A stretch of 62,000 nt of DNA from Cristatella mucedo (Eukaryota > Bryozoa > Phylactolaemata > Cristatellidae). Below the pieces are notes generated by a model that saw only the letters and a program-made list of their open reading frames with translations, did not search any database and was not told the origin of the DNA. The position numbers and the translations under genes were made by a program. The stretch spans positions 835,001 through 897,000 of the forward strand of contig WPIO01000030.1 of assembly GCA_009760855.2 (NCBI GenBank), given 5' to 3'. Below are positions 40,762 through 51,959 of the stretch, in pieces (the first letter of the stretch is position 1; each line of letters begins with the position of its first letter).

Positions 40762-41539
40762 CTTCCGATGACAGCAAACACATTACAGATGAAAGCAACT
40801 AAACGTTGCCTGTGCATCCACTTCAATTCTGGCTAGATATGCATAGGAACAAAGCAGGTAGGACGGACGGATAGTTGGCTTGAGCAGAGGCAGCAAGATA
40901 CTACCTCCTTACTAACATTAAGAGTATGTTACCATAGCACAGTTTAAATTACTTGTGGGAGAACTTAAAAGTTCAGCTACTCTGCTATACGACTTATCTC
41001 CAAGATGCTAGATCCATCAGGATTACCGTAAACCTTGTGGAGATGCCTTCCAATGACCCATGCTAGTTTGGAGCACTGGGAGAAGATAGAACATTGATAG
41101 CACACTGCAACGGAGCACGGGCTTTGAAACCACAGCATCCACGGGTAATGTGAACTACCTCTCAATGACATAAGGTGCAGCCTGCCTTTGGTGACCAATG
41201 GCATCTAGCTATGCATGTATGCAACAACTTGAGCAGCGAACAAACATTATTTTTGTTATTGCAGGGAGGATGTTAGCTGACGACTTCGATCAGTTTAATG
41301 TTATGACTTCTCAACGCAAAAGCGCAAAATGTCAACGAAATGATGTACTTGCATCTGTATCTTGTATCTTGCGCCTTGCCAAAGCCGAAGCTAGAGCCCA
41401 TCAGCTAGGACCTCGAACAAAGGAAAGTAAATGGCGTGAAGCCCAAGCAGTTTTCCAACATCCACCGGATACCACACCCAACTGGGATTCTAGGTGAAGC
41501 CACGAGGCTTCAGCCGAGTCCAAGATGCATCGAAATGTG

Positions 41540-41660
41540 TAAACTTGTGTATGTACATGTGTGCGTGTGTGTGCGTGCGTGTGTGTGTGCGTGTGCGTGC
41601 TTGTGCTATGTGTGGGTGCATGAATTTGGTTGGGTGGATGAGCGGGTGTGTGGGTGGGAG
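41540..41660. repeat. interrupted (TG/CG)n microsatellite
   Basis: 'gtgtgcgtgtgtgtgcgtgc' type repeat, then 'gggtgggagggtgtggg'. It is the counterpart of 32,876-32,956. Confidence 0.9.
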
Positions 41661-41702
41661 GGTGTGGGCACACTCATGTGTGCTCGTGAGCATGTACGTG
41701 CA

Positions 41703-41832
41703 ACATAATTCATTTTTATAGCATCCTAAGACAGCTGAGTCTCTAAACAATCGCTTCACATAAGGCGAAACATTCAAGCCTCGGTCGTTACAAGGAAGTA
41801 CCTTGATCCATGCATCAAACCTGGCCAAAAAG
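41703..41832 (-). mobile_element. SINE-A copy (minus strand), A2 counterpart
   Basis: 'taattcatttttatagcatc' + 'ctaagacagctgag', 'cgcttcacataagg', 'caagcctcggtcgtta' and 'catcaaacctggcc'. Same position as 32,990-33,140 in A1. Confidence 0.75.
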
Positions 41833-42180
41833 TAGTTGCAAAAAAAGAGAGCTGGCTTACCGAGTGGACCAGACGTCTTGGTACTGTCAATCACATCAGG
41901 TGTTGGCTTACTGCAATGACGACCTACGACTTGAAGTATCTGGTTCCTGCCAGCCGAAACCACATTAGCGCTACTGGTCTCAGCTGCAAGCTGGATCGCC
42001 TCCCGATGAGTTTGGACAGGGCGGGCTATAATATGTGCATCAGTAGAATCTGAGAAAAGGACACTAAGAAAGCCGAGCGATTAAGGTCGTCAGCTGCATA
42101 CAACACCAATGACCAAAGATAGGCAGAATGTGTGTGACACTATGCCAACGTTGTTAACGAGCTTGACCTTCGTGTGTAGC

Positions 42181-42222
42181 ACTGCTATTATTGGAATTAC
42201 TATTATTATTATTAGAGTTAAT
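42181..42222. repeat. short (ATT)n tract
   Basis: 'ctattattattattatta' type run in the A2 copy only. Confidence 0.7.
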
Positions 42223-42375
42223 AGTCCTCGTACATATAGCCTGAAGTTTTCTAGAGCAACTACACCAGCTAAATGGTGGTAGAATCAAACTCTCATTCAT
42301 AACTATTCCAATCATGCAGCTGTACAACGAGACTTCTGTGTTTTCATTGTAGCAGAGCTGAATGGTTCTGACTAG

Positions 42376-43105
42376 GCTTCTGCAGCTAGCCATCACGTCC
42401 GATCCCTATCCAAGATTAGGAGCTGTCTTCCCCAGTGAATTGCAAACAATTTAACAAGCTCCTTGGTTCTGTCTCAGCTTGATTATTGCAATTTTTTTTG
42501 GTTAGGCTACCAAAAAAAGCAACTAAGGCACTGCATTTGACTTTGAATATGGCTGCAGGGTTTGTCTTTAAGTCCCAGAAGTTTGAGCACGTGTCTCCTT
42601 ATCTAAAAGAGCTAAGATGGATGCCAGTTGACCAACGGATTCAGAGTAAGGTTCTTACGCTGACCCACAAGGCCCGGCACGGCTTGGCTCCTTTGTACCT
42701 GCCTGAAATGCTGCATCAGTTTCAGCCTGGACAATAAACTAGCTGTCCCGTTCCTCTGCTTAAAGACCATCGGCGACAGAAGATTTAGCTCTGCAGGCCC
42801 TAGACTGTGGAACTCGCTTCCACAATTCTTACCCAACGAGAACTACTCTTCTGCTGCCGACTATGGCTCATCCTTTTCAGCGGTTCTGAGCTGCTACTCA
42901 CTACCTCAACTGCTCTCCTGACTCTGCAATGCTTCCCACTTTCTGTTTGTTGCGTGAGACCATGTCTGTTGGCTACCGAATGCATACCGAAAGCGGCTTA
43001 GGCTGTGAGTGTGCTATACAAAACTCTCCTGGGTAACACCCACATGGTCTTTATGACTTTGCGGAGTTACAGACGGAGATACGTTACATTACTTTACATT
43101 AGGAT
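42376..43105 (+). mobile_element. 5'-truncated LINE insertion in A2
   Basis: It starts 'gcagctagccatcacgtccg' and encodes 'RLPKKATKALHLTLNMAAGF' and 'RWMPVDQRIQSKVLTLTHKA' (42,486-42,737). Then comes 'GPRLWNSLPQ', followed by the 3' UTR 'ctcactacctcaactgctct' and the tail 'gttacattactttacatta'. The A1 equivalent (about 33,650-33,720) lacks it, so it inserted after the duplication. It is about 80-85% like the copy at 11.2-11.7 kb by eye. Confidence 0.88.
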
Positions 43106-43468
43106 GGACTACTGTCATTTAGCTTAGGCTATATTAACCAAAAAAGCCACGAAACCTCTTTGGCTTGCGATGAGTACATCTGCTAGGGTAGTCTACAAAT
43201 CCAAAGTGGAGCATCCTAAATGAAACTTAAGTCGCAACTTTAAGACAAGCAGGCTGGGGCATACAAGCACAGCACTTTAAAATGTATGCAAGGATAACAC
43301 ATCAAGACACACAGGACCGCACTTGAAATGCTCTCTCGCATATTACTGGCACTGACTCCTGCTCAGAGAGGCATAAAAAAAGCAGCAAAAAGACACCCAG
43401 TACTTATCTGGCTTTTTCTGCTCCTTCGAGGGAACTAGTGGTCCCATTGGGGTTGGCTCATGACCAGC

Positions 43469-44860
43469 CTACGAAAGATTACAAACTGAAGTGATTACCT
43501 TTACAAATGCATAATATTATATTAGAAATTCAATTTTAAGAACCTTACGATAGAGCCTGGGGCATCTACTGTTTGCGGTCGAGAAAGCCCACGACCAGCC
43601 GGCACTACAGGAAACATCTGATCAAAGATGTCAGCATGCTGCATGTCACACTGTGATTTCGCCGCATAATAAATGTAGTACAACAACAAGTGTTAACACG
43701 TATGGTGGCTTTTTCTTAAATTCAGCGACAAGTCGGAATATCTTGAGAGGGCTCGCACAGTATTATGCAAAATGTATTACGTAATATAGATGAATAACGC
43801 TCAAAAGCCATAGCTGCCTATGCCCAAACACACACGTTGTTGCTTGAAAGGCTGGCTAATTGAAACCTCTAAACCTCTATCCTCTAAGAGCTACCATATT
43901 TAGATCGCCCCACAAACCAGTTTTCTGTGGTAGGTCTATGAAAAGCACCTACGACACGTGAATTAGTCCTCGTCCCGGGCTTGACCTTCGATGTCACTTT
44001 TTCTGCCTCATGTCTTCAGAGACACGTCACATCCACTACAAAGCCCTCTACCTAGCTCGTAATAGTATCATCTAAGCAATCATGTATATCTTTATCCGTT
44101 GCAAATTTTACTGATCTACCATCAACATCATGTTCTAATTGAACACATACGGTCACTTTCTTTTTTGGAGTATCCCTATGACTTCAAGAGACCTTGATTA
44201 TGTCACCCTTCAGTTCAGATTAAGAGAGGGCTCAACTTCGCAGAAAAAGCAGCTCTAGTTAAGTAGCTTAAGCGATGTTGCTGATCACATTATCTTCAAC
44301 TTAATAAAGTTAGTTCATATGGGAGTGGACAATGACAAGCAGTGTCTGCAGCACTGCAGTAACCTAAGCTCTGAGCCTTGTATTAAAAAGCACCGAACAC
44401 TGCATGTGTACGGTGTAAGCTACAACGTGCTAATCTGAAGGTAAGCGTACAAAGAATAAATGGAAAATTCAAATGAGCGGTTCACATCCATGTAATCTTC
44501 ACCTGTTGCAAAATTGAGGCTACCTACACACTGTTGAACCCTCTGAGCTATAATCTTGCATGCTAAGAGTATCCTGTGGCTCTATGTGGGCCCAGCCTCT
44601 CAGAAACTAGAACTGAAAGTACACATTAATGCTGCCCACGTTGGTCATAACTTCGTCCAGCACGTGACCGAAGGGAAATGTAAAAAGCATGCACAGTCAC
44701 GAACAAAGTTGAGCGATGGGGACGGGGCAGAACAGTTGTAGCAGCAGAGCAAAAGCCACTGGTTGCTGCTGAGTTTCATAACAGGGAAGCTGCTTTCAGA
44801 TCAATGCTGCCTCCTCAAACGGTCCTGAATCAGCAAGTCTACCGCAGGCATGAGCCTCGC
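43469..44860. other. A2 sequence upstream of pseudo-exon 1
   Basis: Matches 34,818-35,700 of A1 up to about 44,400. 44,400-44,820 has no clear A1 partner. No gene seen. Confidence 0.5.
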
Positions 44861-47439
44861 GAGTACACGCTGTGGCCAACATGAAAGGTCGAACACTGCT
44901 ACCCAGGCATCACGACTTTAGCAGCTCTGTGGGACTATTCACTCACACAGCACCATTCAGCATGTGGCGAAACTGCTCGGAATGCGGTTTAGCAACAAGA
45001 ACCTCTCCATGGAGAAAGCGAAATCCCCGGGCTGTGGCAAGACATTAACGTTGCAAATTATCTTAAGGAAAGGCATCTCTTGCTCCGAGTCTAGAAGAAA
45101 ATCCTACACGACACAGCTATCTATAGTGGCACACGAGCAAACGCACACCATAGCTACCACGAATCTGATGTAGTAAACAGTAGATACAAAGATGGATCAG
45201 CTGCAACAAGCCTATAAGACCTTATCTTTAAGGTCGAGAGCGAGTACTTACGTTTTTGCAATCGCCATGCAGCCCAGAAGCACAACGCACCAAGTTCTTC
45301 CGGCTCGTTCCTCGAGAAAAGGCTGAAGAAAGCAACTGTAAAAAGAAAGACACGGCGCTGCTTGCGCTGCCCAGTGTCTCGCAGTAGCGCCTCCAAGGCA
45401 CGTGCAATTGACCATCCTGCAACAGTGACAACAAATGTACGAGCTGCAAGATAACATCATCGTTTTGGGTACCTAAGACAGGCCAGTTCTCTGCTAAACA
45501 GCGATGAGTTTGCGCTAAGCGAACCTCTAACCTGCAAACACTGGCCAGTGTAAAAGCAGAAAGTTGCTACTGATAGGCTAAATATTACTTACCAATGGCT
45601 GTCCAACGTCGTGCTGTAAATTAGAGGTGCTGAACCGACCAGAAAAAAGAAAATGCCAGAGTAATGACTGCTGCACACAGTGTGCGGCCGCAAAAGCCTA
45701 CGTCCTGATTGGCAGAACCGGTATACGGTCATTGATCAAGGTCAGCTTGCCGGAAGTTTGCTGCATGTAAATACAACGGCTACCCATTGGCAAAATTGCT
45801 TAGCAAAAATAAAAGCGCTAATATCGGTTCTGTAGTCGTCACTGCACTGTTTATCAATAAGGCTCAACCCTTTGTACGACTGAACGCTGGCCTATGTTAA
45901 ACATTGTCGCCATGTCAACGTTTCGGTCGTCTTTTCGTCGTCACCGAGTGCTATTATTTGCCCGGACTTGGGTTTTTGTGGCCTCAACATCAGACCGTAT
46001 TACATGGACAGGCTGGTGCCAAGGCATTGGGCAGCCACAATGTTTGGGTATGACCTGATAGCTCGGTTCTTGCAGCAATCACATTCTATTAATGGCTACT
46101 CTACCTGGCACCGGTATGCATGACTTGCTACGCTACAAAAATATTGGCTGTAAACAATTTACAAATGGTTTTCAGGCAACAAAGCTACTCACTTGAAACT
46201 GTATACGTGCTTTATAAGATTTGCAAAATGAACAAGTGTAAGCACAATGTGCACAAGGTATGGTGACGGTGAGAATGCTATGAGAAGGGTGCGGGTTTTT
46301 AGGGTAAGCTCTCTCGCCAGGCATAGCGGACGGCTTCTTTTTGTTATCAAGGCAGAGAAGGAGAGAAATTTTTCCTGAAGCTGATGTACACACCATAGCC
46401 GCCCACACCATATCTTGCACGAATGCACATTTGGTCGGGCGTTCCTTTAGCTGTCAAGAAATGTACTGCCACGGACTGCGATATCAAAAGGCAAATAAAC
46501 AGCGAGGAGTTTGCTCCACCTTAGCCCTGTCTTTACTACCGTACAACCCTCCTTCGGGAGAGACAACGTTAGGCAGTGTGAGAAAAGTCATCGGGTATAG
46601 AAATACTAGGACTTTAATGGCGTATTTTTAGCCTCGTGCCCAGTAAGAAACAAAGTGAGCTGCATGCATGCTTCACATTCAGCCAATGAACTGGAGCATA
46701 AGCCACTGGCAAGAAAGGTTTAGCGATTAACATTGCAGTGATGCGAGTAACCAACATTAAAGTGAAAATAGACGGCAAATTACTGTAGTAAAAGCAACTG
46801 CCAGTGAAACTTCAAGATTCTGGACGATCCAAACTTGCTCAGTTACATGCATGCTGTTTAATAAATTCAGCTGAACTCGGAGCACCTTTCAATGTCTGCC
46901 CAGGAAGACGACTGAGCGTGGCCCGGCTTCTTCATTTTAGTGATTAACAGAACTCACTCTATAGCCACTCCCTGTGTAGTGCAGGAGGACTGCCCAAGTC
47001 AGCGGTTCTCAACCAGTGGATCCCATCACCTTTGGGAGTTGAACCAGCCTTTCAAAGGGACCCCCTCAAGAAATCGGAAAGCAAGCATGTAGTGTCGGAT
47101 ACGTGGATACGGCGCACGTCGGGTACGTGCGACGTATCCGACGTGTGCCTAATTCCAGGGCAGGAAAACGCACCCCAGCACCTTAAGTCAAATGAACTTT
47201 ACCAAGGCCGGGGCCCAGGCGCCCTGTGACACTGCCTTGCCGTTAGGATGATTATATTTTGACCAGATATCTCGACTACGCCGCATTTCTCAAGTTACTT
47301 GTGAGTGTTTATGATGCTGATCTTAACATCATGGGGAATAGTCGTTGTATTTCTTCGTATGGGCATCATTCTAGATTACGGGCACTCAGCCGGTACCGGC
47401 AGACTGGCAGTGTCCTCTGTTAACCAGAGCGGTAGTATG

Positions 47440-48290
47440 TGGTCTGGGGATGGGCCGGTGCCCATCTGTGTTCTGGCGGATGTCCCTTGAGCCCAGGCCG
47501 GCTTTGTCCACAGGCTCCACGGGGATGAGCTGTGGCTGGGAGGAAGTGAGGGGCAGTTGGAATGCGGGCGAGCGGCTCTGTTCTGGAGCGCTGTAGGCGC
47601 GGGGAGAATACACGTCTTTGTTAGCCAGCTTCGGTGTTCTGCCTGCTTTCACTACCGTGCTGTTGGGAGAGCATTGTTCTGCAACAACGCGCTCGCGACA
47701 CCTAGGTAGAGCTGAGTACGCTGGCGCCGGAAACGCTTTTTTCGTTGCAGCCAGCCTATTGATCGTAGACAAGCCTGTAAGGCCGCTTGGTAAGCGAAGG
47801 CAGTTTACGCCTTCTCCGCCACTTCGGGAGAGGCGAGCGTCGTCAAGCCCAAGCCACTAGGCCGAATGAGTGCGGCATGCGAAACGCGTGCTCCAGCGTG
47901 CCACGCCCATGCCTTGAGCGATGCTGCGCTCCAGTCGGTCATAACTGATGTAGTCTTGACTATGCTGTTGCCCAGCTAAGCAGCAGTTACGACGCCATCT
48001 ACGCATTGCCTAACACGTGATAGGTCGCAGGTTTGTAATTGAAAGCTGTACCGAGAGGGTGGGCGCTTGCTGCCGTCGAGTTCCTTGAGCCGGCCGGAGC
48101 GATGAGCCCAAGCGATGCAGCCGCTCGTGCCCCCAACTTTGCGAACCTTAGCCAATCGCAAGACTGCTGTAGTAAGCTGCCTGCTAATCGGGCAGGGGGC
48201 CCAGACGGAAAACTGAAGCGGCCCTGGTGACAGCCTCACCTCACCGACAGTAAGGCCCTTTGGTGACAAAAGTCAATACCAAACAGATCC
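47440..48290. other. GC- and CpG-rich stretch, unassigned
   Basis: Clearly richer in G+C and CG than its surroundings. Minus-strand ORFs of 128 (47,386-47,772) and 97 residues (47,976-48,269) and several plus-strand ORFs exist but none has a motif. It could be an unmethylated promoter-like island or just a GC-rich repeat. Confidence 0.4.
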
Positions 48291-48555
48291 TCTGAGCTGA
48301 GAGTTCGTGGGCAGAATAAATATCAGCCACGAATATGCTAGCAGTGAAGTCTCTCAATCTCAACCAAATTTTCTCCAAGAAGCTTCAAGAAACGGGCAAG
48401 GCCCCACAGCCGGCATCGGGCCTGGAATCGAACCAAAAGTATTCATTACGCACGGCAGTCTGTCTGAGCATGCTGGCAATATAATCGGGCTACGAATTTT
48501 TATCGCCGGCGACCAAGAACTTGAATCCTTAAGTTGCAACAAAGTGCCATAGCAA

Positions 48556-48760
48556 TAATATTAATAGCACGCTTGATATAGCGCTCCGAGAGAACTCAAT
48601 CACTTTCTAGGCAATTTACATTTGCAGCAAAGGAAACACAATTGAATGCTGAGTTCGCTCATGCTTGATAAACAACATAAATAACCTGTTTAGGGGTGAC
48701 CTGCACAGGATCAGCATGTATGTGTGCTTAGTGGCAGCATGCAACGGCGACCGTGACGGC
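48556..48760 (+). repeat. dispersed repeat C, copy 2
   Basis: 'atagcgctccgagagaactc', 'gcaaaggaaacacaat', 'taggggtgacctgcacagga' + 'tcagcatg' and 'ttagtggcagcatgcaacgg'. Related to 26,420-26,565 and 57,588-57,770. The first 60 bp look like a SINE/LINE tail on the minus strand. Confidence 0.65.
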
Positions 48761-48929
48761 ATAAATCGGCGAACGCACGTCGAATAACTTTAGCTGTGAG
48801 CTTGATACATTTAGTGGATGTTCCTGCTGCTTTCGACGATCAACCGAAGTTCATCCTCCTTTAATGGCACCGTTTATCAACTTCTAGGAGGATAAGTGCA
48901 TTTGAAGATATGTAGGAGGCCTACGTGGT

Positions 48930-49075
48930 GCCGAGCTGGTTTGGTCTAGCGGTTAGGGCGCTCGCCCCCGACTAAGATCTGACTGAGGTCGTGGGCTCGA
49001 GCCCCGAGGCATATGTGAAGCGCCTAAATAGAGATTGAGTTCTCTTGGGGCGCTATATAAATGAATTATATTTTA
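48930..49075 (+). mobile_element. SINE-A, full-length tRNA-derived copy
   Basis: Head 'gagctggtttggtctagcgg' + 'ttagggcgctcgcc' holds a polymerase III A box. 'gaggtcgtgggctcgagccc' + 'c' is the B box, about 50 bp later. The tail 'catatgtgaagcgcctaaat' + 'agagattgag...ggcgctatataaatga' resembles the LINE 3' tail at 18.70-18.77 kb. It sits in the left foldback arm, and the right arm gives the empty site. Confidence 0.9.
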
Positions 49076-49079
49076 ACTC

Positions 49080-50345
49080 TACGTTTAGTTTACGACTGGA
49101 ATTTTCGGGGCTATGAATAACAGGGAAACGGTCGCCATTTGTACAATAAACGTCAGAACTGTGTGGTTTTGATTTCAAATGATATGCAACGTTATTATTT
49201 GTTGACCAGCACAATTTAATTCAATTGGGCTAGTGCATTCTCGAGCTATGGCCTCAAGTAACCCGCGTTAGCTATCATATTTACCCGTTCAAGCAGCAAT
49301 CGAGGTAGCATTTGCACGACAGTTTCGCACAAATGCCGTTTTGATTCCAAATAACAGTGATTATTATGCAACGTTTGCCGACCTAATTTCATGGGATTTC
49401 TCTCACGTGTTCTCAGACTCTGGCCGGTGATGGCCAAGCCCAAATGGTAGTCCTAACCAGTCAACTGCGACGCAGCTGCAACTTCAGAAAAAGCTTGGAA
49501 CAACTGCCGTTTTGAATGCAAATTGCAGCAAGCAATGGTCCAGGTAAACTTACCAAATTTCAAGCAATTGCACTTGACAATCTCAGGCTGTGATTTACAG
49601 GGGCGAGTGCTAGCTAGCCCTGCTACTCGTTCCAACTGCGACACAGCTGCCATTTCCACAATAAGCGTTTTGCAGCTGCGGTTCTGATACTAATTTACAA
49701 AAAAACATACTTCCAGGATATCGAGAAAATTTTACTACATAGCGCATGGGGTTTCGCATGCTATGCCATTCAACGGCCCAACCAGCAATCCTTCATACAT
49801 CTTTCAATGTGCGATACAGTTTGCCATTTCAGCACTAGGCGTCGCAAACTGAGGTTTTTATTCCTCAGCATAGCATAAGTGTTTTGGGTTCACTCCGAAA
49901 ATTTCACGCGACTGTACATGAACGTTTTCACGCTATGGCCTCAAATGGTCCGGGATAGTCAGCCCCCCGTACATATTGAAACAGCAAAACAGCCACTTAT
50001 TCCACTATAGGCTTTGTGGAACTGCTGTTTTAATTTAACATCACAGAAAACTGTGTTATGGGTTTACTTAGAAATGCTTGTACGGTTGGTCATGTGAGCT
50101 GTCAATGTATGGCCTCAAATGGCCCGAACCAGCCAGCGTTTCGTCACAATCCAACTGCTATATTGATGCCATTTCCAAAATAGGTTTTGTACAGCAGGTG
50201 ATTTGATTCCACGTTAGAGACAAAATTTGTTTGCTATATACTCTCCTAATTCCATTTCATTTACCGTTCAAATTTTATAATGATATTGGGTGAGCGGGTT
50301 CTAATGCAATGCTAGTGCTACTATTTATATGCTGCAATATATAGT
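49080..50345 (+). repeat. 172-bp satellite monomers, forward orientation
   Basis: The anchor 'ctatggcctcaaatggcc' or its variants recur near 49,248, 49,419, 49,588, 49,763, 49,935 and 50,109, giving spacings of 169-175 bp. Each monomer also has 'aactgcgacacagctgccat' , 'ctgcggttttgattcc' and 'accaaatttca' type blocks. Monomers have drifted strongly from each other. Confidence 0.88.
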
Positions 50346-50354
50346 GGTTTCCAA

Positions 50355-51410
50355 ATGTCTGGGCCATCGGAGGTCACAGCAGTATACAGTGCTACGAAAT
50401 CACATAAAATGTACTGGGTTAACCTGGAACACATTGTTGTCCATAACAAGCAATCGAAACCGCAGTTTTTCGTAGAATATTTGAAAAATAGTAGTCATAT
50501 CGCAATTCAAACATCCAGAGCGCGCCGGACCTTACAACAATAATAATAATGCACTTGATAAACCTTGAGAAGTCATTGCGTTAAAATGGCTTGATATTTA
50601 CTTGGTAAACTTGGAACACTGTTTGCTCTAACGTGAAATTGACTCACACTTGCTCGATGCAAACAGTGAACATGGCAGCTGTATCGCAGTTGGAATGAAT
50701 TATTAAGGCTGGTTGACCAGGGCCATTGGAAGCCATAGCGTGAGAAACCTCAGCCACTATGCTATTGAATTTGGTTGGTAACCCGAAACATTGTTTCCTA
50801 TGATTGGAATAAAAACTGCAGCTACGCGCCGTTAATTCTGTAAATGACAGCTACATCGCAGTTCGCTTACGTATGGAGGCTTTTCGGTACGGGCTACGGT
50901 AGGCTGGAGCACGACAACGCCCAAGCGCAATCTCTTGAAATTCGGTGAGTTAACCTGGAATACTCCGTCGTTTGAATAAAACTGCCATTTTGTGGAGCCT
51001 TTTGGGAACGTAGCAATAGTGTCGCAGTTCACTAAATAGGGCTGCGATTTTCCAGGCCACCCAAGACTATAGCCTGAGAACGCACAAGCGAAATCGCATG
51101 AAGCTTGGTTTGGTAATCTTGACATGCTGTAGTCAATAATTTGTAATCAGAGCAGTAGTTTCGCATAGGCTTTTAAAAATGACAGCTTCATCGACTTCTG
51201 AATGTGTAAGTAGGCTGGCAGACGCAGACCTTTCAAGACCGTAGGACGAGAACGCGTAAGGGTATGTGCATGAATTTAGGGGGAGACCCGTAACGCGATT
51301 ATGTATCATTAGGAATCAAAACCTGAGTGTTCTGATGTTTATTTCGCAAATGGAAGCTGCATCGCACCGAACCGCAGTTATTTGAGGAACCCAAATGTTT
51401 GTGCGTGCAT
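50355..51410 (-). repeat. 172-bp satellite monomers, reverse orientation
   Basis: The same monomer is inverted: 'ggccattggaagccatagcg' near 50,721, with variants near 50,370, 50,904, 51,067 and 51,239. Each is followed by 'caagcgcaatctcttgaaat' and later 'cagctgtatcgcagtt' type blocks. Orientation switches at about 50,350. Confidence 0.88.
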
Positions 51411-51955
51411 TACCAGCAACCTACCTCCAAACAGTTTTCGCGGCAATTACATTTAAAAATCACTCAACCAGTGCATCAAATTTAAACTTAGATAAACAAT
51501 ATAAGGCTATATTAACTATTTCTATGTAACTATACCATTTGAAAATATATTTAAAATTCGGCATAAGCAACGTGAGTTATTCTACGTATGCTTTTTCTTA
51601 TAAAATACTTAAACTATGAACATCCATTTCAACCATCATTCCTTAAAATTATGTTCGCACTCTTTCGTTCTGGGTTCCGATGTTGCTTGGAAATTTTTAC
51701 CTATTTGCTTTTGACCTGCGTGCGTTTGCCTTATTCGCTTTAGTGCTGTGCGCTTTAGTCCGTCGCGCTTTTGCCATGCCAGCTTTTCTTGGGTAAGCTG
51801 TTGCTGCATTTTTATAAGGGTGGACCGTGGAGGCGTAAGCCGATTTGATTTAGCTTGGCAACAAGTGCAGTAATGGGCGCCGCTCCGCAGGCCTGGAGGC
51901 ATTTTACTCACCCAGCAATTAGGGCTCCATTCGGATGCTTAAGAATGCACTGAGC
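51411..51955. other. AT-rich spacer with 'gcgcgctttt' words
   Basis: 51,420-51,640 is AT-rich without repeats. 51,640-51,790 contains repeated 'gcgcttt' and 'tgcgtg' words like those at 54,970-55,080, on the other side of the satellite. Confidence 0.5.
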
Positions 51956-51959
51956 TACT

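Larger units (their letters stand above)
39485..43468 (-). pseudogene. duplicated zinc-finger gene 5' half, unprocessed pseudogene
   Basis: Exon remnants: exon 1' 43,408-43,468 (1-nt deletion, early stop, donor GT changed to AT); exon 2' 41,861-42,049 (open, good donor CTCG|GTAAGC); exon 3' 40,998-41,104 (Cys to Phe, donor GAG|ATAAGT). Exons 4' and 5' are fused at 40,456-40,761 by a deletion and end in TAG at the former split finger. Exon 6' is 39,733-40,050 (stop after 'DADIDG', finger 'CPFG' with Cys lost). A short piece of exon 7' remains. Introns are kept, so it arose by DNA duplication and not by reverse transcription. Confidence 0.88.
39485..47430. repeat. segmental duplication block A2
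   Basis: Head-to-tail partner of A1 (see that entry). Compared with A1 it lacks about 720 bp of intron 4, the 33,890-34,560 segment and the 980-bp insertion. It has gained a LINE at 42,376-43,105. Confidence 0.85.
48470..50020 (+). repeat. left arm of foldback-like element (satellite monomers, forward)
   Basis: Mirrors 53,570-54,790. Outer part: 'gttgcaacaaagtgcc', 'ttagtggatgttcctgctgc' and 'aatggcaccgtttatcaact' pair with 'ggtactttgttgcaag', 'gcagcaggaacatcctttac' and 'gtt(aaac)aacggtgccatt'. The inner part matches monomer by monomer ('acaataaacgtcagaa', 'tcagactctggccggtgatg', 'aaatggtagtcctaa', 'tagcgcatggg'). Insertions not in the right arm are repeat C (48,556-48,757) and SINE-A (48,930-49,075). 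Confidence 0.85.

Noticed and set aside
48930-49020. Genuine tRNA gene
   Set aside because: A and B boxes are present, but the sequence does not fold into a proper acceptor stem and continues into a shared SINE body and tail found in several copies.
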